Shown here piece after piece: positions 9,963 through 18,363 of a DNA stretch of 64,000 nucleotides. Source of the stretch: Desertimonas sp963786985. Lineage in GTDB: Bacteria; Actinomycetota; Acidimicrobiia; Acidimicrobiales; Ilumatobacteraceae. The stretch is from the NCBI GenBank assembly GCA_963786985.1, contig CAWBBL010000016.1, forward strand, positions 62,001-126,000, given 5' to 3'. The position numbers and the translations under genes are program-made. The notes under the pieces were generated by a model, which did no database searches, was not told the DNA's origin, and was given only the letters and a program-made list of their open reading frames with translations. Numbering within the stretch: position 1 is the stretch's first letter; each line of letters starts with the position of its first letter.

Positions 9963-11321
9963 GTGGCCATCCGCACCTTCGGACCGAACAATGTCGATTG
10001 GGAAGTCCGCATCGACATGGACCGGCTCCGCACGGAGCGGCTGGCCCGGTTGCACAAGACGCTGGAGGAGTCGTCGCTCGGCGCGTTGCTGTGCTTCGAC
10101 TTCGCCAACATCCGCTACGCGACGGCGACGCACATCGGTACGTGGGCGATCGACAAGCTGATCCGCTTCGCCCTGATCCCCCGCGGCGGCGATCCGATCG
10201 TCTGGGACTTCGGTTCGGCGGCCCGCCACCACCAGCTGTACAACCCGTGGCTCGACCACGGCCACGCCCACGCCGGGTCGCCCGGCGAGTCGCACCACGA
10301 CGCCCATGGCTCGCGGCCGGGGCTGTCGACGCTGCGCGGCGCCATCCCGCCGGGCGCCGGGCTCGCTGACGACGTCGCCGCCAAGGTCTACGACGTCCTC
10401 GCCGAGCACGGCCTGACCAACGAGCCGCTCGGCGTCGACGTCGTCGAGATGCCCGTGCTCGCCGCCCTGCAGGCGCGCGGGCTGAGCGTCGTCGACGGCC
10501 AGCAGGTGTTCCTGGAGGCGCGGCGGATCAAGACGCCCGACGAGATCCTCCTGCTCACCCACGCCTGCTCGATGGTCGACGCCGCCTACGAGGAGCTGTA
10601 CCGGGCGCTGCGCCCGGGTGTCCGCGAGAACGAATGTGTCGGCCTCGTCGCCAAGACCTTGCTCGACCTCGGCTCGGAGTACGTCGAGGGCGTCAACGCC
10701 ATCTCCGGCGAGCGCTGCTCGCCGCACCCGCACGTCTACTCCGACCGCATCATCCGCCCCGGCGACCCGGCGTTCTTCGACATCCTGCACAGCTACAACG
10801 GCTACCGCACGTGCTACTACCGCACGTTCCAGGTCGGCAGCGCCTCACCGGCGCAGCGCGACGCCTACAAGATCTGCCGCGAGTACATCGACCGGGCGAT
10901 CGCCCTCGTCAAGCCCGGCGTGACGACCGCCGACATCTGCGCCGTGTGGCCGGCGGCCACCGAGTTCGGCTTCGCCGACGAGATGGCCGCCTTCGCCCTG
11001 CAATACGGCCATGGCGTCGGCCTGTCGATCTGGGAACGGCCGATCTTCAGCCGGATGATCTCGTTCGACCATCCCGAAGTGCTCGAGGAGGGGATGGTCT
11101 TCGCCCTCGAGACGTACTGGCCGGCCGCTGACGGTTGGTCGGCGTCGCGCATCGAGGAGGAGGTCGTCGTCACCGCCGACGGTTGCGAGGTGATCACCCG
11201 CTTCCCCGCCGAGGAGCTGCTCGTCTGCGGCACCCGCTACTGGACGATCGACGCGCCGCTGCCGACGCTGCGCGAATCGCAGTCACACCTCAACACCGAA
11301 GCCGGCAGAGGCCAGCAATGA
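9963..11321 (+). CDS. M24-family (creatinase/aminopeptidase P fold) metallohydrolase-like protein
   Basis: This intact 452-residue protein has a GTG start. The N-terminal creatinase-type domain (GALLCFDFANIRYATATHIG) runs to about residue 180, followed by a pita-bread domain. Metal-ligand positions can be read: the first Asp in AFFDILHSYNGY, a His in YGHGVGLSIWE, a Glu in VFALETYWP and a Glu in RIEEEVVV. The second Asp expected in the GYxxDxxRTF element is a Cys here (GYRTCYYRTF). Members include Xaa-Pro peptidases, creatinase, ectoine hydrolase and the DMSP lyase DddP; several of these use little or no metal. The missing ligand argues against an ordinary dinuclear peptidase. It lies in the island operon, so a small-molecule hydrolysis role is inferred. 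Confidence 0.87.
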   Translation: MAIRTFGPNNVDWEVRIDMDRLRTERLARLHKTLEESSLGALLCFDFANIRYATATHIGTWAIDKLIRFALIPRGGDPIVWDFGSAARHHQLYNPWLDHGHAHAGSPGESHHDAHGSRPGLSTLRGAIPPGAGLADDVAAKVYDVLAEHGLTNEPLGVDVVEMPVLAALQARGLSVVDGQQVFLEARRIKTPDEILLLTHACSMVDAAYEELYRALRPGVRENECVGLVAKTLLDLGSEYVEGVNAISGERCSPHPHVYSDRIIRPGDPAFFDILHSYNGYRTCYYRTFQVGSASPAQRDAYKICREYIDRAIALVKPGVTTADICAVWPAATEFGFADEMAAFALQYGHGVGLSIWERPIFSRMISFDHPEVLEEGMVFALETYWPAADGWSASRIEEEVVVTADGCEVITRFPAEELLVCGTRYWTIDAPLPTLRESQSHLNTEAGRGQQ

Positions 11322-11330
11322 GCAGCGTCA

Positions 11331-11409
11331 GTCGAACCGGGCGGCGGTCGATCCAAACGGCCATCTGGGCGGCCGTCGCTGCGGATTCCGGACCGTACGC
11401 CACCCAGAT
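11331..11409 (-). repeat. Dispersed three-armed hairpin element, copy A (reverse orientation)
   Basis: Starting 10 bp after the M24 stop codon, this copy holds a 47-bp palindrome (11363-11409) with outer arms ATCTGGGCGGC and GCCACCCAGAT, plus an extra half-arm at 11331-11345. Read on the minus strand the order is palindrome, an 8-nt spacer, then a GGATCGACC...CGCCCGG half-arm, the same layout as copies at 30732, 47735 and 60372. No T-tract follows, so it is not a classical intrinsic terminator. Confidence 0.8.
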
Positions 11410-11447
11410 CGGGAACTCGCTGGGCTGACTGGAGGAGGTTGAGGACG

Positions 11448-12509
11448 ATGAAGGCAGCCGTCTACTACGACCGCCGAGATGTGCGCGTCGAGGACGTCGA
11501 GGAGCCGTCGGGACCGGCCGACGGGGAGGTCCTCGTCGCCCCGCTGTGGTGCGGGATCTGCGGCACCGACGTCCACGAGTACACCGACGGCCCGATCGTG
11601 ACACCCGTCGACCCGCACCCGTTGACCGGGGCCACGAACCCGCAGGTGCTCGGCCACGAGTTCTCCGCCGAGGTCCTCGAAGTCGGCGGTGGCGTCACCA
11701 ACGTCAGGTCGGGGGATCGGGTTTCGGTGATGCCGCTGATCTACTGCGGGCACTGCTACTACTGCCGGCTCGGCCAGCACCACCTGTGCGTCACGATGGC
11801 GTGCACCGGGCTGAGTCACCGCTGGGGTGGGTTGGCGAAGGCCGCGATCGTGTCGGCCGGTCAGCTGACCCGCATTCCCGACGAGCTCGACGACCAGCAG
11901 GGCGCCCTCGTCGAACCGATCGCCGTGTGCGCATACGGCGTCGATCGCGCCGGGGTCAGCCCGGGCAACTCCGTGCTCGTCACCGGCGCCGGGCCGATCG
12001 GCATGCTCAGCGCCGAGTACGCCATCGCCCGCGGGGCGACGACGGTCATCGTGTCCGAACCCAACCCCGGTCGCCGGTCGATCGCCGAGGCGCTCGGTGT
12101 CCAGGCGACGCTCGATCCGACAGCTGTCGACGTCGTCGAAGCCGCGCGCGAATTGACCGACGGGCTCGGTGTCGATGCCGCTATCGAGTGCTCCGGCTCG
12201 GCCGCAGCACTCGACGCGTGTATCCGGGCGACCCGGTCGCGCGGCACCGTCAGCCAGACCGGGCTGCACGTCCGCCCGGCGCCGATCGACGCCTTCCAGC
12301 TCGCGTTGCACGAGATCACCCTGGTCGGCACGTGGTGCTACCCGGTCACCGACTGGCCGCGCATCATCGCCCTGCTGGCGTCCGGGCGGATGGACGGCCG
12401 GGCCGCGGTGACCAGCTCGCTCGGCCTCGACGCCACCGTCGAAGGCTTCGAGCGGCTGATCGACCGCCAGGGCAGCGACGTGAAGATCCTCATCAACCCA
12501 AGATCGTGA
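11448..12509 (+). CDS. Zinc-dependent medium-chain dehydrogenase (2,3-butanediol dehydrogenase-like)
   Basis: This is an intact 353-residue MDR enzyme starting at ATG 11448, nine bases after GGAGGAGG. Catalytic-zinc residues are visible in GICGTDVHEY and LGHEFSAEV, and the structural-zinc cysteines in CGHCYYCRLGQHHLC. The NAD site is VLVTGAGPIGMLSAEYA followed by an acidic strand end (VSEPN). The substrate-domain EPIAVCAYGV segment is typical of butanediol and polyol dehydrogenases. It is followed by an SDR after 13 bp and is co-directional with the importer, though separated from the M24 gene by the hairpin repeat. It is the third zinc dehydrogenase of the island, which suggests sequential oxidation of a poly-alcohol; this is inference. 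Confidence 0.92.
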   Translation: MKAAVYYDRRDVRVEDVEEPSGPADGEVLVAPLWCGICGTDVHEYTDGPIVTPVDPHPLTGATNPQVLGHEFSAEVLEVGGGVTNVRSGDRVSVMPLIYCGHCYYCRLGQHHLCVTMACTGLSHRWGGLAKAAIVSAGQLTRIPDELDDQQGALVEPIAVCAYGVDRAGVSPGNSVLVTGAGPIGMLSAEYAIARGATTVIVSEPNPGRRSIAEALGVQATLDPTAVDVVEAARELTDGLGVDAAIECSGSAAALDACIRATRSRGTVSQTGLHVRPAPIDAFQLALHEITLVGTWCYPVTDWPRIIALLASGRMDGRAAVTSSLGLDATVEGFERLIDRQGSDVKILINPRS

Positions 12510-12522
12510 AGGAGTCCCAACC

Positions 12523-13305
12523 ATGAGCGTGGAAGGCAAGCGGGTCGTCGTCACGGGAGCGGCCCAAGGCATCGGACGCGGCATCGCCGACCGGCTCGCC
12601 GCCGAGGGCGCCAGCGTGTGCGTTGCCGACCTCGACGAGGGCGGCGCCGAGAAGGCGGCGGCGGCGATCAGGGAGGCGGGCGGCAGGGCCGTGGCCGCCG
12701 CCGGCAACGTCGCCGAGCGGGCGGACATTCGGCGGATGATCGACACGTGCGTCGCCGAGTTCGGGGGACTCGACGTGATGTTCAACAACGCCGGGTTCAA
12801 CAAGCCCGAGCCGTTCCTCGAGATCACCGAGGAGGTCTGGCACCAGATCATGAACGTCAACGCGCTCGGGGTGCTGATGGGCTGCCAGGAGGCGGCGAAG
12901 ACGATGATCGCCCAGGGCACAGGCGGCAAGATCGTCAACACGGCGTCGATCGCCGGCCGTCAGGGATTCCCCAGCTTCGTGCCCTACTGCGTGTCCAAGT
13001 TCGGCGTGATCGCCATCACCCAGGGCGCCGCCCGCGCCCTCGCCGCCCACAAGATCACCGTCAACGCCTTCGCCCCCGGTGTCGTCGCCACCCCGCTGTG
13101 GGACAAGCTCGACCAGGACCTGATGGACATCGGTGACTCGGAACGCCCGGGTCAAGCGATGGAGGAGTTCTCCGCCGGGATCCTCCAGGGGCGTCCAGCC
13201 GACCCGGCAGACATCGCCGGTACCGCTCGCTATCTCGCATCGTCCGACTCCGACTACCTCACCGGTCAGGTCGTGATGATCGACGGCGGGATGGTCCTCG
13301 TCTGA
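12523..13305 (+). CDS. Short-chain dehydrogenase/reductase
   Basis: This intact 260-residue classical SDR has a GAAGGAG ribosome site eight bases before the ATG. The cofactor motif is VVTGAAQGIGRGIA, with an aspartate (CVADLDEGG) indicating NAD(H) preference. The NNAG motif is FNNAGFNK, and the catalytic Ser and Tyr-Lys are in NTASIAGRQG and YCVSKFGV. The C-terminal VVMIDGGMVLV end is usual. The nearest family guess is an acetoin/diacetyl reductase or polyol dehydrogenase type, but the substrate cannot be read from sequence. The stop at 13303-13305 precedes the next ATG by 2 bp, pointing to translational coupling with the LLM oxidoreductase. Confidence 0.92.
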   Translation: MSVEGKRVVVTGAAQGIGRGIADRLAAEGASVCVADLDEGGAEKAAAAIREAGGRAVAAAGNVAERADIRRMIDTCVAEFGGLDVMFNNAGFNKPEPFLEITEEVWHQIMNVNALGVLMGCQEAAKTMIAQGTGGKIVNTASIAGRQGFPSFVPYCVSKFGVIAITQGAARALAAHKITVNAFAPGVVATPLWDKLDQDLMDIGDSERPGQAMEEFSAGILQGRPADPADIAGTARYLASSDSDYLTGQVVMIDGGMVLV

Positions 13306-13307
13306 CC

Positions 13308-14322
13308 ATGGAGATCGACGTCTGGTACGACGTGCGCAACCCGCAGCAGTGGCAGCGTGAGCCGGCCGCGCTGTATGCCGAGACACTCGAACAAATCTCC
13401 TGGGCCGACACCCTCGGGTTCGGGGCGGCGTGGCTGTCCGAGCACCACTTCACCGACGAGGGCTACCTTCCTGGTCTGACGGCGATGCTCGGGGCGATGG
13501 CGATGCGCACGACGCGGATGCGCCTCGGCACTGCCGTGCTGCTGGCCCCGCTGCACCACCCGCTACGCCTCGCCGAGGAGATGGCCGTGGTCGACGCCCT
13601 CAGCGGTGGGCGCCTCGACCTCGGCATCGCCCCGGGATACCGACTCAAGGAATTCGAGGTGATGGGCGTTCCCAAGACGGAGCGCGGCACGCGCACCGAC
13701 GAGATCATCGAGCTGCTTGATCGCCGCCTGGACGACACCGCGGGTCACGTACCGGGGACGCCACTTTCACTTCGACGACGTCGCCGTCGCCCCCAAGCCG
13801 GTGCAGCAACCGCACCCGCCGCTGTGGATCGGCGGCTCGACGCCCGCCGCGGCTCGGCGGGCGGCGCGCTTCGGCGCCAACTTCATGCCCGACTCCGGCG
13901 CGCCAGTCGAGGTGTTCGACCTGTACCGCGACGAGTGCGCGGCCGCCGGCCGGCGGGTTGGCCAGGTGGCGACGAACCTCGTCGTGCACGTCTGTGACGA
14001 CCCCGAACGTGGGTGGCACGACGTCAAGGAGCACTACTTCTACGTGCGTCAGGTGTACCAGCAGTGGTTCGCCGAGGCCGGCGACCTGACTCAGGTCGAC
14101 GACTCGGTGCGCGTCGCCGACGATCTGCCGCGCGGCGCCTACGTCGTCGGCACGCCGGAGATGGTCATCGAGGCGATCGAACGGCGCCGCGATGGTCGCG
14201 GCTTCGACCGGTTGATCTTCTGGGCCCGACCACCGGGGATCGACATCGAGACCAGCTCGCGCTCGCTCGAGCTGATGGCGACCAAGGTGCTCCCTCACTT
14301 CGCTAGCCCGCAGCGGGGCTGA
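13308..14322 (+). CDS. LLM-class flavin-dependent oxidoreductase (bacterial luciferase fold), frameshifted
   Basis: The N-terminal half (residues 1-136) shows the TIM-barrel features of the luciferase-like monooxygenases: EQISWADTLGFGAAWLSEHH, RTTRMRLGTAVLL, and EMAVVDALSGGRLDLGIAPG. The frame breaks near 13715 (EIIEL, then LIAAWTTPRVTYRGRHF) and the rest is read one frame over to the TGA at 14320-14322, containing PHPPLWIGGS and DLPRGAYVVGTPEMVIEAIE. Joined, the protein is about 338 residues, normal for the family. Such enzymes use FMN or F420 to oxidise organic substrates. A single-base indel at the CTGCTTGATC junction is the simplest explanation. The next gene starts 2 bp later. Confidence 0.85.
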
Positions 14323-14324
14323 AC

Positions 14325-15552
14325 GTGAAACTCGGGAACGGGCTCGGCGATCTCGCCTACTCGACATTGGTCCATCCGGCCGACGACTGGGACGAGCTGT
14401 GGGCGAGCTTGCAGGAGTTCCTGCCGAGCGTGAAGCAGCGCGTGTCACCGGACGTCCCGAGCGCCGTGTCATTGCGTCTGTCGGCGGCGACCGTGGAGCG
14501 GCTCCTCGCGGACGAGTCGGCGCTCGCCGACCTGCGCGCCTTCCTCACCGCCGAGGACCTCTACGTCGTCACCGCCAACGCCTTCCCGTACGGACCGTTC
14601 AAGAACCGGCTGGTGATGGAGACAGTGTTCGAGCCGGACTGGCGCGACCGTCGGCGGGCCGAGTACACGAAAGGCGTCGCCACGATCCTCTGCGTCGATC
14701 GCCGGCGACGGCGTGAGCCCGACGATCCAGACCGCACCGCTCGGCTTCAAGCCGCACGTCACGCCCGGAGTTGTGGAGCGATTCACGGAGCACGTCCTGC
14801 ACGTCGTCGCCCATCTCGTGGAGGTGGCGCGGACGACGGGGATCACGGTGCGCCTGGGCCTCGAGCCCGAGCCGTTCTGCTACGTGGAGACGACCGAGGA
14901 AGCACTCCAGTACTTCCGTGAGGAACTGTTCACCGAGACCGCGGCGGCCAGACTGGCCACCCTCGCTGGGGTCGACGAGGCGGACGCCGCTGCCGCCCTG
15001 CGCAGCCACCTCGGCGTCGTGTTCGACATCTGCCACCAGGCGGTCGAGTTCGAGGATGTCGGCGCCAGCCTCGATGCCCTCGTCGACGCCGAAGTACCGA
15101 TCGTCAAACTGCAGGTCGCCGCGGCGATGCGGGTTCCGGAGGTCACGCCGGAGATCGTCGAACAGCTCGGGCAGTTCACCGAGACCGTGTACCTGAGCCA
15201 GACGATGGAACGCCGCGGCGACGAGCCGATCCGCCGCTTCCTCAACCTCCGTGACGCGATGACGTGCTGGGAACCAGGTGCCCCGACGGAGTGGCGTACC
15301 CACTTCCACGTCCCGGTGTTCCTCGACGACCTCGGCGGTCTCGGCACGACGCGGTTCGCCATCACCGAAGCGTTGGCCAAGCACCGCGCTGCGCCGCTGT
15401 CAGATCAGGTGGAGATCGAGACGTACACCTGGGACGTCCTTCCGGCGCGATTCAAGACCGGCGACATCGTCGAGTACGTCGAGCGCGAGCTCGCCTGGGT
15501 GCTCGAACAGCTCGCGGAACCGGCGGACTCGCCGAGCTCGTCAACGCACTAG
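14325..15552 (+). CDS. eboE: EboE-like TIM-barrel protein, frameshifted
   Basis: The N-terminal part matches the EboE type of TIM barrel: an opening GNGLGDLAYSTLVHPADDW, KQRVSPDVP, VSLRLSA, and NAFPYGPFKNRLV with DWRDRRR. The frame breaks near 14690; after it come IAGDGVSPTIQTAPLG, VRLGLEPEPFCYVETT, VFDICHQAVEFED, VKLQVAAAMR and WRTHFHVPVF, which resemble the sugar-isomerase/AP-endonuclease-2 fold with metal-binding Glu, Asp/His and His positions. About 408 residues in total. In known ebo clusters EboE acts with EboA-D and F in moving or maturing precursor metabolites; none of those partners is seen here. I infer recruitment of an EboE-like isomerase-fold enzyme into this pathway. The start is GTG. 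The 3' end overlaps the convergent hydrolase gene by 12 bp. Confidence 0.75.
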
Positions 15553-16460
15553 TCGGCTGGTGAACCACTCGGTCGCCGCCGCCGCGGCGAGGTCGAGCTT
15601 GGCTCGATCGCTGTACAGCGTCATGTGGGTTGTGTGGGGAAGCACGGTGAGCTTGCGATCCGCCGTCGGCAGGGCGTTGTAGGCGGCGATTTCGAGGTCC
15701 CACAGCGTGAGGTCGTCGCCGCTGGCGACGACCATCAGCGTCGGCGTGTCGTAGATCCGCCGCACAAACGGCATCACGTCGTAGTTGAGCAGCAGGTCGA
15801 CCGACTCGACGGTGCTGCGGTTCTCGTACATCGGGGCCTCACGCTCCTTGAGCATCCGGAACGTCTCGTAGGTCTCCGGGAATGGCCACGTCGAAAGGTC
15901 GCGGTCGGGCTCGGCGGTGGCATGAGGGATGTACAGACGTGTTGCCGGGTCGGCGTAGCGGTTGCGCCGGTCCTCGAGGATGAGGTCCCACAGCTTTCGG
16001 TAGCCCATCGTCCCGTGCACGCGGCGCATGTTGTGATAGCCATCGATGACCGGGATCTGGCTGACGATCGTCCTGACCCGGGGATCGATGGCGGCGAGGA
16101 TCAGGACGTGGCCGCCGGAGTAGGAGATCCCCACGCTCCGAGGCGTTCGGCGTCGACATCGTCGCGTGACTCGAGGTAGCTGAGGGCGTTCTGGTAGTCG
16201 CGGATCTGCAGCCACGGGTCGAGGTGCTGACGGATGTCGCCATCGGAGACGCCGAGGTTCTGGTAGTCGAACACGAGTGCAGCGATTCCAGCGTCGGCAA
16301 ACGCCGCGGCGTAGTACGGCATGACGAGTTCGCGGACGTAGCACCATCCGCCGGCCAAGACAACGGCAGGCGGCGGCTCGGCAGTGGTGACCGTCGGGTG
16401 ATAAAGCCAGCCGCGAACGGTGACACCCTCACTCTTGAACTCGACATCCTCGCGGTTCAT
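15541..16460 (-). CDS. Alpha/beta hydrolase (dienelactone hydrolase-like), frameshifted
   Basis: The ATG at 16460 opens with EDVEFKSEGVTVRGWLYHP, then PPAVVLAGGWCYVRELVM (oxyanion-hole region), and AGIAALVFDYQNLGVSDG. The frame breaks at a C homopolymer at 16129-16132 (four bases where five would keep frame), exactly before the nucleophile elbow GISYSGG. It then continues with LMVVASGDDLTLWD (acid residue) and LPHTTHMTLY (catalytic His). The joined protein is about 306 residues. A homopolymer deletion at this place is typical of sequencing error. A perfect copy of the LacI-type palindrome lies 25 bp before the start, so it probably belongs to the regulon. It would cleave an ester, lactone or C-C bond of a pathway intermediate. 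Confidence 0.85.
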
Positions 16461-16484
16461 GATCAGGCCCCTGCCACTAGAGTT

Positions 16485-16498
16485 TGCAATCGATTGCA
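16485..16498. promoter_or_regulatory. Perfect LacI-type operator upstream of the alpha/beta hydrolase
   Basis: TGCAATCGATTGCA is a perfect 14-bp palindrome with a central CG, lying 25 bp before the hydrolase ATG (16460) and inside the short gap after the DUF1349 gene. It is the best copy of the three palindromes in the island (others at 3467-3480 and 4498-4511). Confidence 0.72.
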
Positions 16499-16515
16499 GA
16501 CTACCACGTGGCATT

Positions 16516-17139
16516 TCAAGCTGGGATGAAGGGCAGCGTCTGACGGCCCCGCCAAGCCACCGGGTGAACCGAACCTGCGAGGCCCGAGCGGGTCGGAGCG
16601 CAGCAGTATGGACCTGCCGAGCTGGGAGCATCAGCCGGCCACGGCGCGACCCGCACCAACCGCCACGATTCGCCGGCGCGACCGGCGCGGACGATGAGAG
16701 CATCCTCGCCACGGCTGACGCGGATCGTGACCTCAGATCCCGTCCAGTCGGGGACCGGGGCGACGGACCAGTCCGATGTTGTGTGCGTGACGACCGCGCC
16801 GACCTGGGCCACGCCGTCGCTGATCTCGACCCCAGCCTTGGCCCATGCCGTCTCGCTGGCTCGGACGAGCACGCCGGCCTGGTCGAACTGCTGGTCGTAG
16901 TCGAGGATGAACGACACCTCGACGGCTTCGCCGATCTGGAGCGGGCGCAACAAGGCATGCCCATCGTCGTGGACGAACCCGTATGCCGTCGTCCGCCAGA
17001 AATCGCTGCCTTCGACCGCCGTGACGACGAGGTGCTGTCCGGCCCGTGCCGTCGCAGCTGGGGCGTTGAGCCACTGACCATCTTCCCAGCCCAGGGCCAC
17101 CTGATCCGTTGAGATCTGACCACCGTAGGTGATGCGCAC
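16516..17139 (-). CDS. DUF1349-domain protein
   Basis: This 207-residue protein matches the DUF1349 family (concanavalin-like fold, related to the yeast regulation-of-enolase protein 1). Landmarks are SDFWRTTAYGFVHDDGHALL, FILDYDQQFDQAGVLVRAS, WAKAGVEISDG, TSDWSVAPVPDW and SAGPYCCAP. The molecular function of the family is not established, although the fold suggests carbohydrate binding. After GPYCCAPTRSGL the neighbouring frame reads more like the family (RFTRWL), so a late frameshift near 16575 may have altered the last 20 residues. It is divergent from the WYL regulator at 17212, and the LacI-type palindrome follows its stop. Confidence 0.8.
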   Translation of the reverse strand: MRITYGGQISTDQVALGWEDGQWLNAPAATARAGQHLVVTAVEGSDFWRTTAYGFVHDDGHALLRPLQIGEAVEVSFILDYDQQFDQAGVLVRASETAWAKAGVEISDGVAQVGAVVTHTTSDWSVAPVPDWTGSEVTIRVSRGEDALIVRAGRAGESWRLVRVAPWPADAPSSAGPYCCAPTRSGLAGSVHPVAWRGRQTLPFIPA

Positions 17140-17211
17140 GGAGTTCGTTCACTGGCGGTCGGCAGTCCTTCCCGCGGACGACCGCACTACCAGAGGCGTA
17201 GCGTTCCGGGG

Positions 17212-17907
17212 ATGAACCGGCTCGACCGGCTCTATGCCCTCGTCGAGGAGCTGCGCGCGGCCGGGTCACCGGGCCGCAGTGCGCGTCGCTTGGCGGAGCG
17301 CTTCGAGGTGAGTGTGCGGACGATCGAGCGCGACATCCTCGCCCTCCAGGAAGCGGGCGTGCCGATCTCGGCGCAGCTCGGCCGGCGCGGCGGCTACGTC
17401 CTCGACCGTTCGATGACGCTGCCACCGCTCAACTTCACGTCCGCCGAGGCGGTGGCGATGGCGGTCGGGTTGCGGTGGCTCGACGACACCTTGTGGGCCC
17501 GTGACGCACGCTCGGCACTGCTCAAGGTCGTCGCCGCGATGCCCGCCGACGCCGCCACCCGGGCCCGCACGCTGGCCGACGGCGTTCGGTTGCTGACCCA
17601 ACCGCTCCCCGCCCCGGACCAGGCGATCGCCGACGCCGTGGTGCACGCCGTCGAGAACGCCACGCCGATCCTCATCGACTACCTGGACGTCGGTGGGAGC
17701 CCAACCGTGCGCGAGGTCGAGCCGCACCACGTCATGCTCGGCCCCAACGGCTCGTACCTCACCGGCTGGTGCCGCCTGCGCCAGGACGAGCGCGTCTTCC
17801 GCATCGACCGCATCAACTCGGTCGAACCGCTGCCCGGCGCGTTCCAACAGCCGGTTCGCGAGTTCGGCGTCGAGGACTACGAGACGCGCACGCCGGCATG
17901 GGAGTGA
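17212..17907 (+). CDS. YafY-type HTH/WYL-domain transcriptional regulator
   Basis: This is a 231-residue regulator. Residues 1-60 form a winged helix (LYALVEELRAAG, RRLAERFEVSVRTIERDILAL, then the wing QLGRRGGYVLD). The middle and C-terminal part is a WYL-type sensor with PPLNFTSAEAVAMAVGLRWL, EPHHVMLGPNGSYLTGWCRLR and VFRIDRINSVE. WYL proteins respond to nucleic-acid or nucleotide-like ligands or regulate detoxifying genes. The adjacent small gene on the same strand (VOC protein) starts 60 bp later, and the divergent DUF1349 gene is 72 bp away; either may be its target, as is common for YafY regulators paired with VOC or DinB genes. Confidence 0.9.
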   Translation: MNRLDRLYALVEELRAAGSPGRSARRLAERFEVSVRTIERDILALQEAGVPISAQLGRRGGYVLDRSMTLPPLNFTSAEAVAMAVGLRWLDDTLWARDARSALLKVVAAMPADAATRARTLADGVRLLTQPLPAPDQAIADAVVHAVENATPILIDYLDVGGSPTVREVEPHHVMLGPNGSYLTGWCRLRQDERVFRIDRINSVEPLPGAFQQPVREFGVEDYETRTPAWE

Positions 17908-17966
17908 TCGAATCGACGACAAATCCCGACACAGGGTTGTCGCCAGGCACGTGCACGCTGGGTGAC

Positions 17967-18353
17967 ATGACCACCAGCTTCACCCCCAACACGCTCGCCT
18001 GGTTCGAGGTCGCCACCGACGACCCAGACACCGCCACCTCGTTCTACGCCGACCTGTTCGGCTGGACGTTCAGCCCCTTCGCCGACCCCGAGACGACCGG
18101 CATCGACTACCGGGTGGCCACGCTGCCGGGCAGCGACAACCCGTTTGGCGGCGTGCTGGCAACCGGCGGGGCGATGCCCGGGCACGCTGTGTTCTACATC
18201 GCCGTCCCCGATGTCAACGACGCCTGCGAAGCGGCTGAGAGGCTCGGCGGCAAAGTTGTCAGCAAGGAGGCCGCGCCGGTGGCCGGGCCGCCGTTCGCCT
18301 ACCTGCGCGATCCTGTCGGCAGTCTGTTCGGTGTCTTCACACCTCCTGCGTGA
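17967..18353 (+). CDS. VOC-family protein (glyoxalase/bleomycin-resistance fold)
   Basis: This is a single-unit VOC protein of 128 residues. It opens with NTLAWFEVATDDPDTATSFY and carries ADLFGWTFS, PGHAVFYIAVPDVNDA and AYLRDPVGSLFGVF, the pattern of antibiotic-resistance or lactoylglutathione-lyase-like proteins. I placed the start at ATG 17967 because the fold begins there; the open frame reaches further left but overlaps the WYL gene. Only a weak ribosome site precedes it. Location next to a WYL regulator suggests a small resistance or stress function. The substrate is unknown. Confidence 0.85.
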   Translation: MTTSFTPNTLAWFEVATDDPDTATSFYADLFGWTFSPFADPETTGIDYRVATLPGSDNPFGGVLATGGAMPGHAVFYIAVPDVNDACEAAERLGGKVVSKEAAPVAGPPFAYLRDPVGSLFGVFTPPA

Positions 18354-18363
18354 GACTGGGCGC

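Noticed and set aside
11318..11428. A 36-residue open frame after the M24 gene
   Set aside because: It runs through the conserved hairpin repeat and its codons are fixed by that element; no independent evidence of translation.
16101..17123. A long leftward frame spanning the DUF1349 and hydrolase regions
   Set aside because: It only joins the hydrolase N-terminus with a shadow of the DUF1349 gene; the two genes have separate starts and the operator lies between them.
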